From Orrella sp037026685 (GTDB taxonomy: Bacteria; Pseudomonadota; Gammaproteobacteria; Burkholderiales; Burkholderiaceae_B): a stretch of 64,000 nt of DNA. The stretch is taken from NCBI RefSeq assembly GCF_037026685.1, contig NZ_JBANET010000001.1:62001-126000 (forward strand). Reading direction: 5' to 3'. The position numbers were made by a program, and so were the translations under genes. Each line of letters begins with the position of its first letter. The stretch's first letter is position 1. The notes under the pieces are model-generated. The model saw only the letters and a program-made list of their open reading frames with translations. It was not told the DNA's origin and did no database searches. Below, piece after piece: positions 29,867-38,420 of this stretch.

Positions 29867-31210
29867 GTGAACGACAAGAAAAGCGGCCTGCCCGGCCTGA
29901 GCGCGGGCCTGAAGCAAAAGCTGATCCAGCAGGCCCTGGCCCGCAAGCTCAGGCAGGCCGAGGCCCCTGCGCCCGCGCTGGCGCCGGCCGCGCAGGCGGG
30001 CGGCCGGGTGCCCGAGGAGTACACCCGCTTCGATACGCACCCGGGCTACCAGCAGCTGCGCATCCTGAACGAGGGCGCGGCGCGCCTGGGCGTGCCCAGC
30101 CCGTTTTTCAAGCTGCACGAGGGCACGGCCGGCGCCGGCACGCAGATCGGCCAGCGGCGGTACATCAACTACGCCAGCTACAACTACCTGGGCATGTCGG
30201 GCGATCCGGTGGTGGCGCAGGCGGCCAAGGACGCCATCGACCGCTACGGCACCTCGGTATCGGCCAGCCGCCTGGTCTCGGGCGAACGGCCGGTGCACCG
30301 CGAACTGGAGCGCGCGCTGGCCGAGCTCTACGAGGTCGAGGACGCCGTCACCTTCGTCAGCGGGCATGCCACCAACGTATCGACCATCGGCTACCTGTTT
30401 GGCAGCCGCGACCTAGTCGTGCACGACGAGCTGATCCACAACAGCGTGCTGCAGGGCGTGCAGCTGTCGGGCGCGCACCGCCTGTCCTTTGCGCACAACG
30501 ACTGGCAGGCGCTGGACCAGCTGCTGCGCGAGCGGCGCGGCCAGTTCCAGCGCGTGCTGATCGTGCTCGAGGGCATCTACAGCATGGACGGCGACTATCC
30601 CGACCTGCCCCGCTTCATCGAGGTCAAGCGGCGCCACCAGGCCTTGCTGATGGTGGACGAGGCGCATTCGCTGGGCGTGATGGGCCGGCGCGGCTACGGC
30701 ATCCGCGAGCATTTTGGGCTGGCCGGCAGCGACGTCGATATCTGGATGGGAACGCTGAGCAAGGCGCTGGCCGGCTGCGGCGGCTACATCGCCGGCCCGA
30801 GCGTGCTGGTCGAGCACCTGAAATGCCTGGCGCCGGGGTTTCTGTACAGCGTGGGCATGCCCCCGCCCGTTGCGGCCGCCTCGCTGGCGGCGCTGCGCCG
30901 GATGCAGGCCCTGCCCGAGCGCGTGGCGCGGCTGCAGGCGCTGGGCCGCAGCTTTCTGGACAAGGCCCGGGCGCTGGGCATCGATACCGGCGCCAGCACC
31001 GGCCATGCCGTGGTTCCGGCGATTGTCGGCGGCTCGGCCCGGGCCGCGCGGCTGTCGGCCGCGCTGTTCGACCAGGGCATCAACGTGCAGCCCATCCTGT
31101 ACCCCGCCGTGCCGGAGAACTCGGCGCGCCTGCGCTTTTTTATTTCGTGCGAGCACGAACCGGCGCAGTTCGACCAGACGCTGGCCTGCCTGAAGGCGGC
31201 GCTGGCCTGA
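29867..31210 (+). CDS. PLP-dependent alpha-oxoamine synthase (SPT/KBL/AOS family)
   Basis: Fold type I PLP enzyme of 447 aa from the GTG at 29867; a TTG 12 bp upstream is an alternative, and neither has a clear ribosome-binding site. The family condenses an acyl thioester with an amino acid, losing CO2, to give a 2-amino-ketone. Seen: NYASYNYLGMSG, the acyl-binding GTSVSASRLVSGERPVHRELE (split), DEAHSLGVMG (Asp264, His267) and the Schiff-base lysine in TLSKA (Lys299). An N-terminal extension of about 65 residues rich in Lys/Ala could bind the PKS ACP. The gene follows the thioesterase-less PKS with essentially no gap, so its acyl donor is probably the PKS ACP rather than CoA. Amino-acid partner unknown (serine, alanine or glycine in the family). 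Confidence 0.9.
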   Translation: MNDKKSGLPGLSAGLKQKLIQQALARKLRQAEAPAPALAPAAQAGGRVPEEYTRFDTHPGYQQLRILNEGAARLGVPSPFFKLHEGTAGAGTQIGQRRYINYASYNYLGMSGDPVVAQAAKDAIDRYGTSVSASRLVSGERPVHRELERALAELYEVEDAVTFVSGHATNVSTIGYLFGSRDLVVHDELIHNSVLQGVQLSGAHRLSFAHNDWQALDQLLRERRGQFQRVLIVLEGIYSMDGDYPDLPRFIEVKRRHQALLMVDEAHSLGVMGRRGYGIREHFGLAGSDVDIWMGTLSKALAGCGGYIAGPSVLVEHLKCLAPGFLYSVGMPPPVAAASLAALRRMQALPERVARLQALGRSFLDKARALGIDTGASTGHAVVPAIVGGSARAARLSAALFDQGINVQPILYPAVPENSARLRFFISCEHEPAQFDQTLACLKAALA

Positions 31211-31232
31211 GGGCCCGGCGCCGCCCAGGGGA

Positions 31233-31748
31233 TCATTGCAGCAGGCTGCGCAGCATCCAGGCGTTCTTTTCGTGCACGTCCAGCCGCTGCGTCAGCAGGT
31301 CGGCGGTGGGCTGGTCGTTGGCTTCGTCGGCCTTGGTGAAGGCGTTGCGCGCGGTCTGGGCCACGGCTTCGTTGCCCTTGACCAGCAGGCGCACCATCTC
31401 GAGCGCGTCGGGAATGCCCTCGGGCTCGGCGATGGACGAGAGCTGCGCGTACTCGCGGTAGGTGCCCGGCGCGTAGTGGCCCAGCGCGCGGATGCGCTCG
31501 GCGATGTCGTCCAGCGCGTTCCATTCCTCGGTGTACTGCGTCATGAACATGGCATGCAGCGTGTTGAACAGCGGGCCCGTCACGTTCCAGTGGAAATTGT
31601 GCGTCATCAGGTACAAGGTGTACGAATCGGCCAGGGTCTTGGACAGCTCGGCCGCGATGGCGGCGCGGGCGGCCTCGGGAATGCCGATGTTGATGCGCGG
31701 CACCGACTGGTCGCTCTTGGGGGCCTTGGACTTGGAGGCTTTGGCCAT
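31233..31748 (-). CDS. dps: Dps-family DNA-protecting ferritin
   Basis: Twelve-subunit mini-ferritin that oxidises and stores iron and binds DNA under stress; 171 aa. The Lys-rich N-terminal tail (MAKASKSKAPKSD) is the DNA-binding type. Ferroxidase-site pattern HNFHWNVTGPLFNTLH (residues 50-65) and EEWNALDDIAERI are seen. Start fixed by AGGAG before ATG; a frame extension upstream is ignored. Just downstream of oxyR on the same strand, consistent with OxyR control known for dps genes. Confidence 0.93.
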   Translation of the reverse strand: MAKASKSKAPKSDQSVPRINIGIPEAARAAIAAELSKTLADSYTLYLMTHNFHWNVTGPLFNTLHAMFMTQYTEEWNALDDIAERIRALGHYAPGTYREYAQLSSIAEPEGIPDALEMVRLLVKGNEAVAQTARNAFTKADEANDQPTADLLTQRLDVHEKNAWMLRSLLQ

Positions 31749-31880
31749 GTTTTTTCTCCTGTGAGGAAAACAGCGTGGGATAAGAATACACCGTGCCGGG
31801 ACGGCGCGGCCACGCCGGAAGGCCAGCCGGACGATAGGATTGTTCCATATCAAGCCGCCCGCCTGCCAGGTCCGCCCGCT

Positions 31881-32834
31881 TCAATCGCTTTGCAAGGCCA
31901 CTTTTTCCTCGGCCAGCATGCGCACGCCTTCCAGGCCGCAGGCGAACACCGCGGCCGACAGCGCCTCGATGGCCGCCAGCCGCGGAAAGCTCTTGCGCCA
32001 GGCCAGCACCACGCGCCGGTCGGGCACCGGGCTGGCGAAGGGAATGTACTTGAGCAAAGGATCTTTCCCGGGCTCGCGGGGCACCGAGGTCACGGGCATG
32101 ACGGTCACGCCGATGCCCGCGGCCACCATGTGGCGGATGGTCTCCAGCGACGAGCCTTCGAAGGTGCGCTGGATGCCGTCGCTGGCCGCCGAAAAGCGCG
32201 AGAGCTCCGGACAGACCTCCAGCACCTGGTCGCGAAAGCAATGGCCGCTGCCCAGCAGCAGCATGGTCTCCTGCTTGAGCGCCTGCGCATCGATCTCCTT
32301 CTGGGCGGCCCAGGGATGCTCGCGCGGCACCGCCACCATGAAGGGTTCGTCGTACAGCGGCCGCGTGACCAGCCCGGCCTCGGGCAGCGGCAGCGCCATG
32401 ATGGCGCAGTCGATCTCGCCCTGGCGCAGCAGCTCGACCAGGCGCACGGTGAAGTTCTCCTGCAGCAGCAGCGGCATCTGCGGCGTGCGGGCGATCTGCG
32501 TGGGCACCAGGCGCGGCAGCAGGTAGGGCCCGATGGTGTGGATCACGCCCACGCGCAAGGGGCCGGCCAACGGGTCGTGGCCCTGGCGCGCGATCTCCTT
32601 GAGATTGGCGCTTTCCTCCAGCACCTTTTGCGCCTGCGCGACCACGCGCTGGCCGATGGGGGTGACGCCCACTTCGGTGCCGCCGCGCTCGAACAGCGTC
32701 ACGCCCAGTTCGTCCTCGAGCTTGCGGATGGCCACCGACAAGGTGGGCTGGCTGACGAAACAGGCTTCGGCCGCGCGGCCGAAGTGCCGTTCGCGGGCGA
32801 CGGCGACGATGTATTTCAGTTCGGTGAGCGTCAT
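31881..32834 (-). CDS. oxyR: Hydrogen-peroxide sensor OxyR
   Basis: LysR-type regulator of 317 aa. The winged HTH is at 1-65 (FGRAAEACFVSQPTLSVAIRKLE). The redox pair sits in GHCFRDQVLEVC, and counting places the first cysteine exactly at 199 and the second at 208, as in E. coli OxyR. These form the peroxide-induced disulfide. Lies between recG (upstream, 41 bp) and dps (downstream). oxyR-recG linkage is known in other proteobacteria. Confidence 0.95.
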   Translation of the reverse strand: MTLTELKYIVAVARERHFGRAAEACFVSQPTLSVAIRKLEDELGVTLFERGGTEVGVTPIGQRVVAQAQKVLEESANLKEIARQGHDPLAGPLRVGVIHTIGPYLLPRLVPTQIARTPQMPLLLQENFTVRLVELLRQGEIDCAIMALPLPEAGLVTRPLYDEPFMVAVPREHPWAAQKEIDAQALKQETMLLLGSGHCFRDQVLEVCPELSRFSAASDGIQRTFEGSSLETIRHMVAAGIGVTVMPVTSVPREPGKDPLLKYIPFASPVPDRRVVLAWRKSFPRLAAIEALSAAVFACGLEGVRMLAEEKVALQSD

Positions 32835-32875
32835 GGCATGTCTTCCGTGCAGTGCGGCGGCCGGGGCCGGCGCGG

Positions 32876-35026
32876 CTAGGTCCTGAGGAATTCTTCGCGG
32901 CCGCGCATCCAGCGCGCCAGGTGGGCCTGGGCCGCCTGGCGGTCGTGGCTGCGCAGCCAGTCGGCGGCCTCGCGCGCCTGCTCGGCCAGCGCCGCGTCGG
33001 CCTCGGGGTCGGCGAATCGCAGCAGCGCCATGCCGGACTGGCGCGTGCCCAGGAATTCGCCGGGGCCGCGCTGGGCCAGGTCGCGGCGGGCGATCTCGAA
33101 GCCGTCCGCCGTCTCGAACATGGCCCGCAGGCGCTCGCGCGCCAGGGGCGAGAGCGGGGTCTGGTAGAGCAGCACGCAGAACGAGGCGGCGCTGCCGCGC
33201 CCCACCCGGCCGCGCAACTGGTGCAGCTGCGCCAGGCCGAAGCGTTCGGCGTGCTCGATGACCATCATCGAGGCGTTGGGCACGTCCACCCCGACCTCGA
33301 TGACGGTGGTGGCCACCAGCAGGTCCAGCGCGCCGTCGCGAAAGGACTGCATCACCTGGGCCTTGTCCGCTTGCGGCAGGCGCCCGTGCACCAGGCCGAT
33401 GCGCAGGTCCGGCAGGCTCTGGCGCAGCGCCTCCCAGGTATCGACGGCCGTCTGCAGCTGCAGCGCCTCGCTTTCCTCGACCAGCGGACAGACCCAGTAG
33501 GCCTGGCGCCCGCGCCGCACTTCCTGGGCCACCAGCGCGATGACTTCGCCGCGCCGGCCGTCCTCGGCCAGCTTGGTGACCACCGGCGTGCGGCCCGGCG
33601 GCAGTTCGTCGATCACCGACACGTCCAGGTCGGCAAAGAAGGTCATGGCCAGCGTGCGCGGGATGGGCGTGGCGCTCATGTTCAACTGGTGCGGCACGTG
33701 CTCGTCCTGGCCTTCGCCCTTCTTGCTCAGGGCCAGGCGCTGGCCCACGCCGAAACGATGCTGCTCGTCGACGATGACCAGCCCGAGCCGGTGAAACCGC
33801 ACGTGTTCCTGGATCACCGCCTGCGTGCCCACCACCAGCTGGGCGCCGCCGTCCTGGGCCGCGGCCAGCGCGGCCTTGCGCGCCCGGGCCGACAGGCTGC
33901 CCGTCAGCCAGGCCACCTGCACGCCCAGCGGCTCGAGCCAGTCGCCCAGCTTGCGGAAATGCTGCTCGGCCAGGATCTCGGTGGGCGCCATCAGCGCCAC
34001 TTGCGCACCGTTGGCCACGGCCTGTGCGGCGGCCAGGGCGGCCACCACCGTCTTGCCGCTGCCCACGTCGCCTTGCAGCAGGCGATGCATGGGAAAGTCG
34101 CGCCCCAGGTCCTGGGAGATCTCCTGGACCACGCGCGCCTGCGCACCGGTCAGCGCAAAAGGCAGGGCCCGGTACAGGCGCCGCACCAGCCCCTGCTCGC
34201 TGTCATCGGGCGGCAGCGGCTCGGCGCGCTTGCGCCGGCGCGCCGCCCGCGCGGCGGCCAGCGAGAGCTGCTGGGCCAGCAGCTCGTCGAACTTGATGCG
34301 GTTCCAGGCCGGATGATCCGCCTCGCCCAGCGTGTAGCCCGACACCGCGGCGGGCGGGGTATGCAGGGTCCGCAAGGCCTGCTCGAAATCCATCAGGCCA
34401 TAGCGCTGGCGCAGCGCTTCGGGCAAGGTGTCGTCCCAGGCCACCTGCGCCAGGGCCTGGGCCACGGCGCGCCGCAGCACCGGCTGGGGCAGGCCCTCGG
34501 TGCTGGGGTAGACGGGCGTCAGAGAGGTAGCCAGCGGCGCGTCGGCGCGGCTCAGGCGCGGATGCACCATTTCGCGGCCGAACAGGCCGCCGCGCACCTC
34601 GCCGCGGGCGCGCAGCCGCGCGCCCGGGCTGACCTGCTTTTGCTGGCTGGGATAGAAATTGAGCCAGCGCAGCTGCAGCTCGCCGGTTTCGTCGGCCAGC
34701 ACGGCGGTCAGCTGCCGGCGCGGGCGGTACAGCACCTCGCTGCGCAGGATCTCGCCCTGCACCTGGGCGCTCATGCCCGGATGCAGCTGGCCGATGGGCA
34801 CCACCCGCGTCTCGTCCTCGTAGCGCAAGGGCAGGTGCAGCACGAAATCCATGGGCGTCTCCAGCCCCAGCGCCTTCAGGCGCCGTTCGTGGCCGGCCGC
34901 GGCCTGGGACTTGCCAGCCGCGGCGGACTTGCCGGCCGCCCCGGGTTTGGCGGCGGCCTCGGACGTGCCCGCGGCGGACGTGCCGGCGGGGGCGCGGGGC
35001 TTGCGGCCGGCGGCCGTGGCAGACAT
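32876..35026 (-). CDS. recG: ATP-dependent DNA helicase RecG
   Basis: Replication-fork-reversal and branch-migration helicase. The wedge OB domain (about 60-200) is followed by two RecA-like motor domains: Walker A LLQGDVGSGKT, motif DEQHRFGVGQR, motif III NMSATPIPRTLAMT and motif VI QLRGRVGRG. The C-terminal TRG-like segment reads QRGPGEFLGTRQSG. I start at the ATG giving MSATAAGRKP (716 aa). A TTG 33 bp upstream is also in frame and only 4 bp from ridA. The first about 50 residues are Ala/Gly/Lys repeats (GKSAAAGKSQAAAG), an unusual low-complexity extension. Confidence 0.93.
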   Translation of the reverse strand: MSATAAGRKPRAPAGTSAAGTSEAAAKPGAAGKSAAAGKSQAAAGHERRLKALGLETPMDFVLHLPLRYEDETRVVPIGQLHPGMSAQVQGEILRSEVLYRPRRQLTAVLADETGELQLRWLNFYPSQQKQVSPGARLRARGEVRGGLFGREMVHPRLSRADAPLATSLTPVYPSTEGLPQPVLRRAVAQALAQVAWDDTLPEALRQRYGLMDFEQALRTLHTPPAAVSGYTLGEADHPAWNRIKFDELLAQQLSLAAARAARRRKRAEPLPPDDSEQGLVRRLYRALPFALTGAQARVVQEISQDLGRDFPMHRLLQGDVGSGKTVVAALAAAQAVANGAQVALMAPTEILAEQHFRKLGDWLEPLGVQVAWLTGSLSARARKAALAAAQDGGAQLVVGTQAVIQEHVRFHRLGLVIVDEQHRFGVGQRLALSKKGEGQDEHVPHQLNMSATPIPRTLAMTFFADLDVSVIDELPPGRTPVVTKLAEDGRRGEVIALVAQEVRRGRQAYWVCPLVEESEALQLQTAVDTWEALRQSLPDLRIGLVHGRLPQADKAQVMQSFRDGALDLLVATTVIEVGVDVPNASMMVIEHAERFGLAQLHQLRGRVGRGSAASFCVLLYQTPLSPLARERLRAMFETADGFEIARRDLAQRGPGEFLGTRQSGMALLRFADPEADAALAEQAREAADWLRSHDRQAAQAHLARWMRGREEFLRT

Positions 35027-35062
35027 GGACGGGCGGATCCGGCCGGACGCGCTACGCAAGCG

Positions 35063-35446
35063 CTAGAGCACCAGGACCGCTTCGACCTCGAACTGGGCGC
35101 CCTTGGGCAGGCTGGCCACCCCGATGGTCGAGCGCGCCGGGTATGGCTCGGGAATCACCTCGGCCATGATGGCGTTGGCCGCGGCGAACTTGGACAGGTC
35201 GGTCAGGAACAGGGTCAGCTTGACGATGTTGGCGGTGGTGCCGCCGGCCGCCGCGATGACGGCCTGCATGTTGGCGAAGGCCTGGCGCACCTGCGCGTCG
35301 AAGTTCTCGGAAACCAGCTCGCCGGTGCCCGGCTCCAGGCCGATCTGGCCCGAAAGGAACACCGTCTGGCCGCTGGCGGCCACCGCTTGCGAATAGGGGC
35401 CGACGGCGGCGGGAGCGGCGTCGGTGTGGATGATCTTTTTGCTCAT
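35063..35446 (-). CDS. ridA: RidA/YjgF enamine/imine deaminase
   Basis: Trimeric cytosolic protein of 127 aa that hydrolyses reactive enamine/imine intermediates from PLP enzymes. The whole family signature is present: GPYSQAV, SGQIGLEPGTGEL, VRQAFANMQAVI and the arginine in YPARSTIGVASLPKGAQFEVEAVLVL (split). First gene of a likely ridA-recG-oxyR run on the minus strand. 35447-35573, upstream of it, holds an AT-rich patch that is the probable promoter. Confidence 0.94.
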   Translation of the reverse strand: MSKKIIHTDAAPAAVGPYSQAVAASGQTVFLSGQIGLEPGTGELVSENFDAQVRQAFANMQAVIAAAGGTTANIVKLTLFLTDLSKFAAANAIMAEVIPEPYPARSTIGVASLPKGAQFEVEAVLVL

Positions 35447-35573
35447 GGGCGTAGTCCTGGTTTCCTGCGGTTTAGAAACGACTATCGAAGTGTAATCAGC
35501 AATAGCCCATAGAGAAAGCCTTGCCGCGCCCGGGCGGTGCGGCCGGGGCAGGCCCGCCGCCCGGGCGGTGTCC

Positions 35574-36473
35574 TTATGCCGCGGCCTCCAGTTCCGCGCG
35601 CCGGCGCAGCAGTTCGTCGTACAGCGCCTGGGCGGCCACCGAGAGCGTGCGGCCGCGCCGCTTGACCAGGTACAGCGGCCGGGCCAGCCCCTTGCCGCCC
35701 AAGGGCCGGATGGCCAGCCCGGGACGGCGGAAATGGAACAGCGTCATGGCCGGCACCACGCTCACGCCCAGGCCGGCCTGCACCAGTCCCGTGACGGTGG
35801 CCAGGTGCTCGACCTCGAGGACCGGCGCGGGCAGCGGCGCGCCGGCGGCTTGCTCGAGCACCTGCCGCACGCTGCTACTGCGCGCCAGCTGGATCATGGG
35901 ATGGTCCAGCACGTCCTGCAGCCGCAGGCGCCGGGCCCGCGCCAGCGGGTGGTCCTGCGGGCAGACCAGGTGATAGCGGTCGGCCTGCAGGAACTGGCTG
36001 TCCAGGCCGGTCATGTCGGCGCGCCGGGCGGCCACCGCGAAGTCGACGGTGCCCTGCTGCACCATGTCCAGGCAGGCGTCCAGCAGCGCGTCGCGCAACT
36101 GCATGGCGATGCCCGGATGCCGGCTGCGGAAGTCGGCCAGGATGGCCGGCAGCCAGCCGGCCGCCAGCGACGGCAGCGCCGCCACCGCCACGTGGCCGCG
36201 CCGCTTGGCGGCGTAGTCCTGCAGGTCTTCGGCGACCAGGTCGAAATCGGCCAGCAGCCGGCGTGCCGAGGCATCGAGCACCTGGCCTTCGGGGGTGAGC
36301 TCCACGTGCCGGGTGCTGCGATGAAAAAGCCGCACGCCCGCCTCCTCCTCGATGCCGCGGATCAAGGCGCTGAAGGCCGGCTGGGTCAAATGGCAGCGCC
36401 GGGCCGCGCGCGTGAAGTGGCGCTCGTCGGCCAGGGCGATGAAGGCGCGCAGTTGGCGGGTGGATAGATTCAT
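35574..36473 (-). CDS. LysR-family transcriptional regulator
   Basis: 299-aa regulator with an N-terminal winged HTH (1-62: MNLSTRQLRAFIALADERHF, RAARRCHLTQPAFSALIRGIE) and a C-terminal periplasmic-binding-like effector domain (about 90-290). Divergent from the AtuA-type operon, with a 122-bp AT-rich intergenic region (36474-36595) that should contain its operator. It probably controls that operon. Effector unknown. Confidence 0.88.
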   Translation of the reverse strand: MNLSTRQLRAFIALADERHFTRAARRCHLTQPAFSALIRGIEEEAGVRLFHRSTRHVELTPEGQVLDASARRLLADFDLVAEDLQDYAAKRRGHVAVAALPSLAAGWLPAILADFRSRHPGIAMQLRDALLDACLDMVQQGTVDFAVAARRADMTGLDSQFLQADRYHLVCPQDHPLARARRLRLQDVLDHPMIQLARSSSVRQVLEQAAGAPLPAPVLEVEHLATVTGLVQAGLGVSVVPAMTLFHFRRPGLAIRPLGGKGLARPLYLVKRRGRTLSVAAQALYDELLRRRAELEAAA

Positions 36474-36595
36474 CCTGGTTTTCTATCAATCCATCTTTTA
36501 TTTCTATTTTACTTATCATTGCGCCGCCCCCTATAGTCCGTCGCAACAGGCCCGCCCGGCGGGCCGCCCTATAACGACGGAGACGCAAGCAAGTC

Positions 36596-37942
36596 ATGCA
36601 GACTGCCCTGCATATCGGCTGCGCCGCGGGTTTCTCGGGGGACCGTACCGACGGCGCCAGCGCCGTGGTCGATACCCTGATCGCCCGCGGCGGCGGCACC
36701 CTGATCTTCGAGACGCTGGCCGAGCGCACGCTCGCGCTGGCGCAGCTGGCGCGCGATCGCGATCCCCAGGCCGGCTACGAGCCGCTGCTGGACGAGCTGG
36801 TGGGACCGGTGCTGGGGCGCTGCGTGGCGCACGGCATCCGCATCGTCAGCAATTTCGGCGCGGCCAATCCGGCCGGCGCGGCACGGCGCATCGCGCAGCT
36901 GGCCCGCGAGCAGGGCCTGCCGGCGCCGCGCATCGCGGTGATAGAGGGCGATGCGCTGGATGCGCCGCACCAGCGCGCCCTGCTGCGTGAACGGCTGGGA
37001 GCGTCGTTCTACGACAGCCTGGATATCGTCAGCGCCACCGCCTACCTGGGCGCCGGGCAGATCGCCCAGGCCCTGCAGGCCGGCGCGCAGATCGTCGTGG
37101 CCGGCCGCGTGGCCGATCCCTCGCTGGCCGTGGGCCCTGCCCTGGCCCATTTCGGCTGGTCGCTGGACGACTGGGACAGGCTGGGCCGGGCCACCATCGC
37201 CGGCCACCTGCTCGAATGCGGCCTGCAGGTGACCGGCGGCTATTTCTGCGTGCCGGGCCTGAAGGAAGTGCCGGACCTGCATGCCGCCGGGTATCCGGTT
37301 CTCTCGCTGCAGGCCGACGGCGCCATGGAGATCGGCAAGGCCGACGGCACGGGCGGCTGCGTGGACCTGCGCACCGTCAAGGAGCAGCTGCTTTACGAGG
37401 TGCACGACCCGGCCCGCTACCTGACCCCGGACGTGGTGGCGGACCTGAGCCAGGCCCGCGCCGTGCAGACCGGCCCGGACCGCGTGCAGGTGCACGGCGT
37501 GCGCGGGCACCCCCGTCCCGATGAACTCAAGGTCAACCTGTGCCATCGCGGCGGCTGGCTGGCCGAGGCCGAGATCTCCTATGCGGGGCTGCAGGCCGAG
37601 GCGCGGGCACGCCTGGCCGGCGAGATCGTGCGCAAGCGCATCGGCCCGGCGCTGGCGCTGCGGCTGGACCTGATCGGCGTGACCAGCGTGCTCGACGACG
37701 ATGCCGGCAGCCTGGCCGCCGCGCGCGGGCCGGGCGATGCGCGCGACGTGCGGCTGCGCGTGGCCGCCAGCCACGCCGATCGCGCGCTGGCCGAACGGGT
37801 GCTGCGCGAGGTCACCGCCCTGTACACCTGCGGTCCGGCCGGCGGCGGCGGCGTGCGCACGGCGCTGCGGCCGCGGCTGAACATGGTTTCCTGCACCATC
37901 GCCCGCGAGGCCGTGCCGGCCCGCTGGACGATGCTGGATTGA
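36596..37942 (+). CDS. Acyclic terpene utilisation AtuA-family protein
   Basis: 448-aa protein of the AtuA/DUF1446 family. It begins LHIGCAAGFSGDRTDGAS and contains IVSNFGAANPAGAARRI, TAYLGAGQIAQAL, VVAGRVADPSLAVGP, GHLLECGLQVTGGYF and ETLAERTLALAQLARD. In Pseudomonas aeruginosa AtuA is needed for citronellol/geraniol degradation, but the molecular role is unclear and homologues serve other acid-catabolic operons. Here the usual C-terminal segment is a separate downstream gene (10 bp gap). First gene of a three-gene unit with a Bug-type receptor, suggesting uptake and breakdown of an organic acid rather than a terpene. Confidence 0.85.
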   Translation: MQTALHIGCAAGFSGDRTDGASAVVDTLIARGGGTLIFETLAERTLALAQLARDRDPQAGYEPLLDELVGPVLGRCVAHGIRIVSNFGAANPAGAARRIAQLAREQGLPAPRIAVIEGDALDAPHQRALLRERLGASFYDSLDIVSATAYLGAGQIAQALQAGAQIVVAGRVADPSLAVGPALAHFGWSLDDWDRLGRATIAGHLLECGLQVTGGYFCVPGLKEVPDLHAAGYPVLSLQADGAMEIGKADGTGGCVDLRTVKEQLLYEVHDPARYLTPDVVADLSQARAVQTGPDRVQVHGVRGHPRPDELKVNLCHRGGWLAEAEISYAGLQAEARARLAGEIVRKRIGPALALRLDLIGVTSVLDDDAGSLAAARGPGDARDVRLRVAASHADRALAERVLREVTALYTCGPAGGGGVRTALRPRLNMVSCTIAREAVPARWTMLD

Positions 37943-37952
37943 GGAGTCGCCG

Positions 37953-38351
37953 ATGCAAGAGATCTCCCCGGACAAGCCGGCCGATGCGGCCGTGCAGGTG
38001 CCGCTCTGGCGCCTGGCGCACAGCCGCACCGGCGACAAGGGCGACGTATCGAACATGAGCCTGGTCGCCTGGAGCCCCGAGGCCTACGAGGTGCTGGTGC
38101 GCGAGGTCACCGAGGCGCGCGTGGCCAGCTGGTTCGCCTATCGCGCGCCCAGCCGCGTGACGCGCTACCTGCTGCCCGGCCTGCAGGCCATGAACCTGGT
38201 GATCGAGCGGGCCCTGGACGGCGGCGTGAACGACGCGCTGAACCTGGATGCCCACGGCAAGGCCCTGTCTTTCCACCTGCTGGAGATGACGGTGCCGGTC
38301 CGGCCGGAGCTGGCCGGCCGCCTGCCCGATCTGGCCCCGGCCCCGGGCTGA
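37953..38351 (+). CDS. AtuA C-terminal-domain-like protein
   Basis: 132-aa soluble protein matching the segment that normally follows the AtuA core. It has PLWRLAHSRTGDKGDVSNMSL (split), SRVTRYLLPGLQAMNLVIERALDGGVNDALNLDAHGKAL (split) and a short tail. The stand-alone form next to an AtuA-type protein implies the two subunits act together. Translation follows directly after the upstream gene. A weak stem (GCAAGCC / GGCTTGC, 38368-38391) lies in the gap to the Bug gene. Confidence 0.8.
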   Translation: MQEISPDKPADAAVQVPLWRLAHSRTGDKGDVSNMSLVAWSPEAYEVLVREVTEARVASWFAYRAPSRVTRYLLPGLQAMNLVIERALDGGVNDALNLDAHGKALSFHLLEMTVPVRPELAGRLPDLAPAPG

Positions 38352-38420
38352 AACGACCTTATCCCCTGCAAGCCAAACGCCGCGGGCTTGCCCGGCGGCA
38401 AACCAACAAAGGAGACTGCC

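Noticed and set aside
32852..35512. 886-codon plus-strand frame opposite recG and ridA
   Set aside because: Antisense shadow; recG and ridA carry full family motifs on the minus strand.
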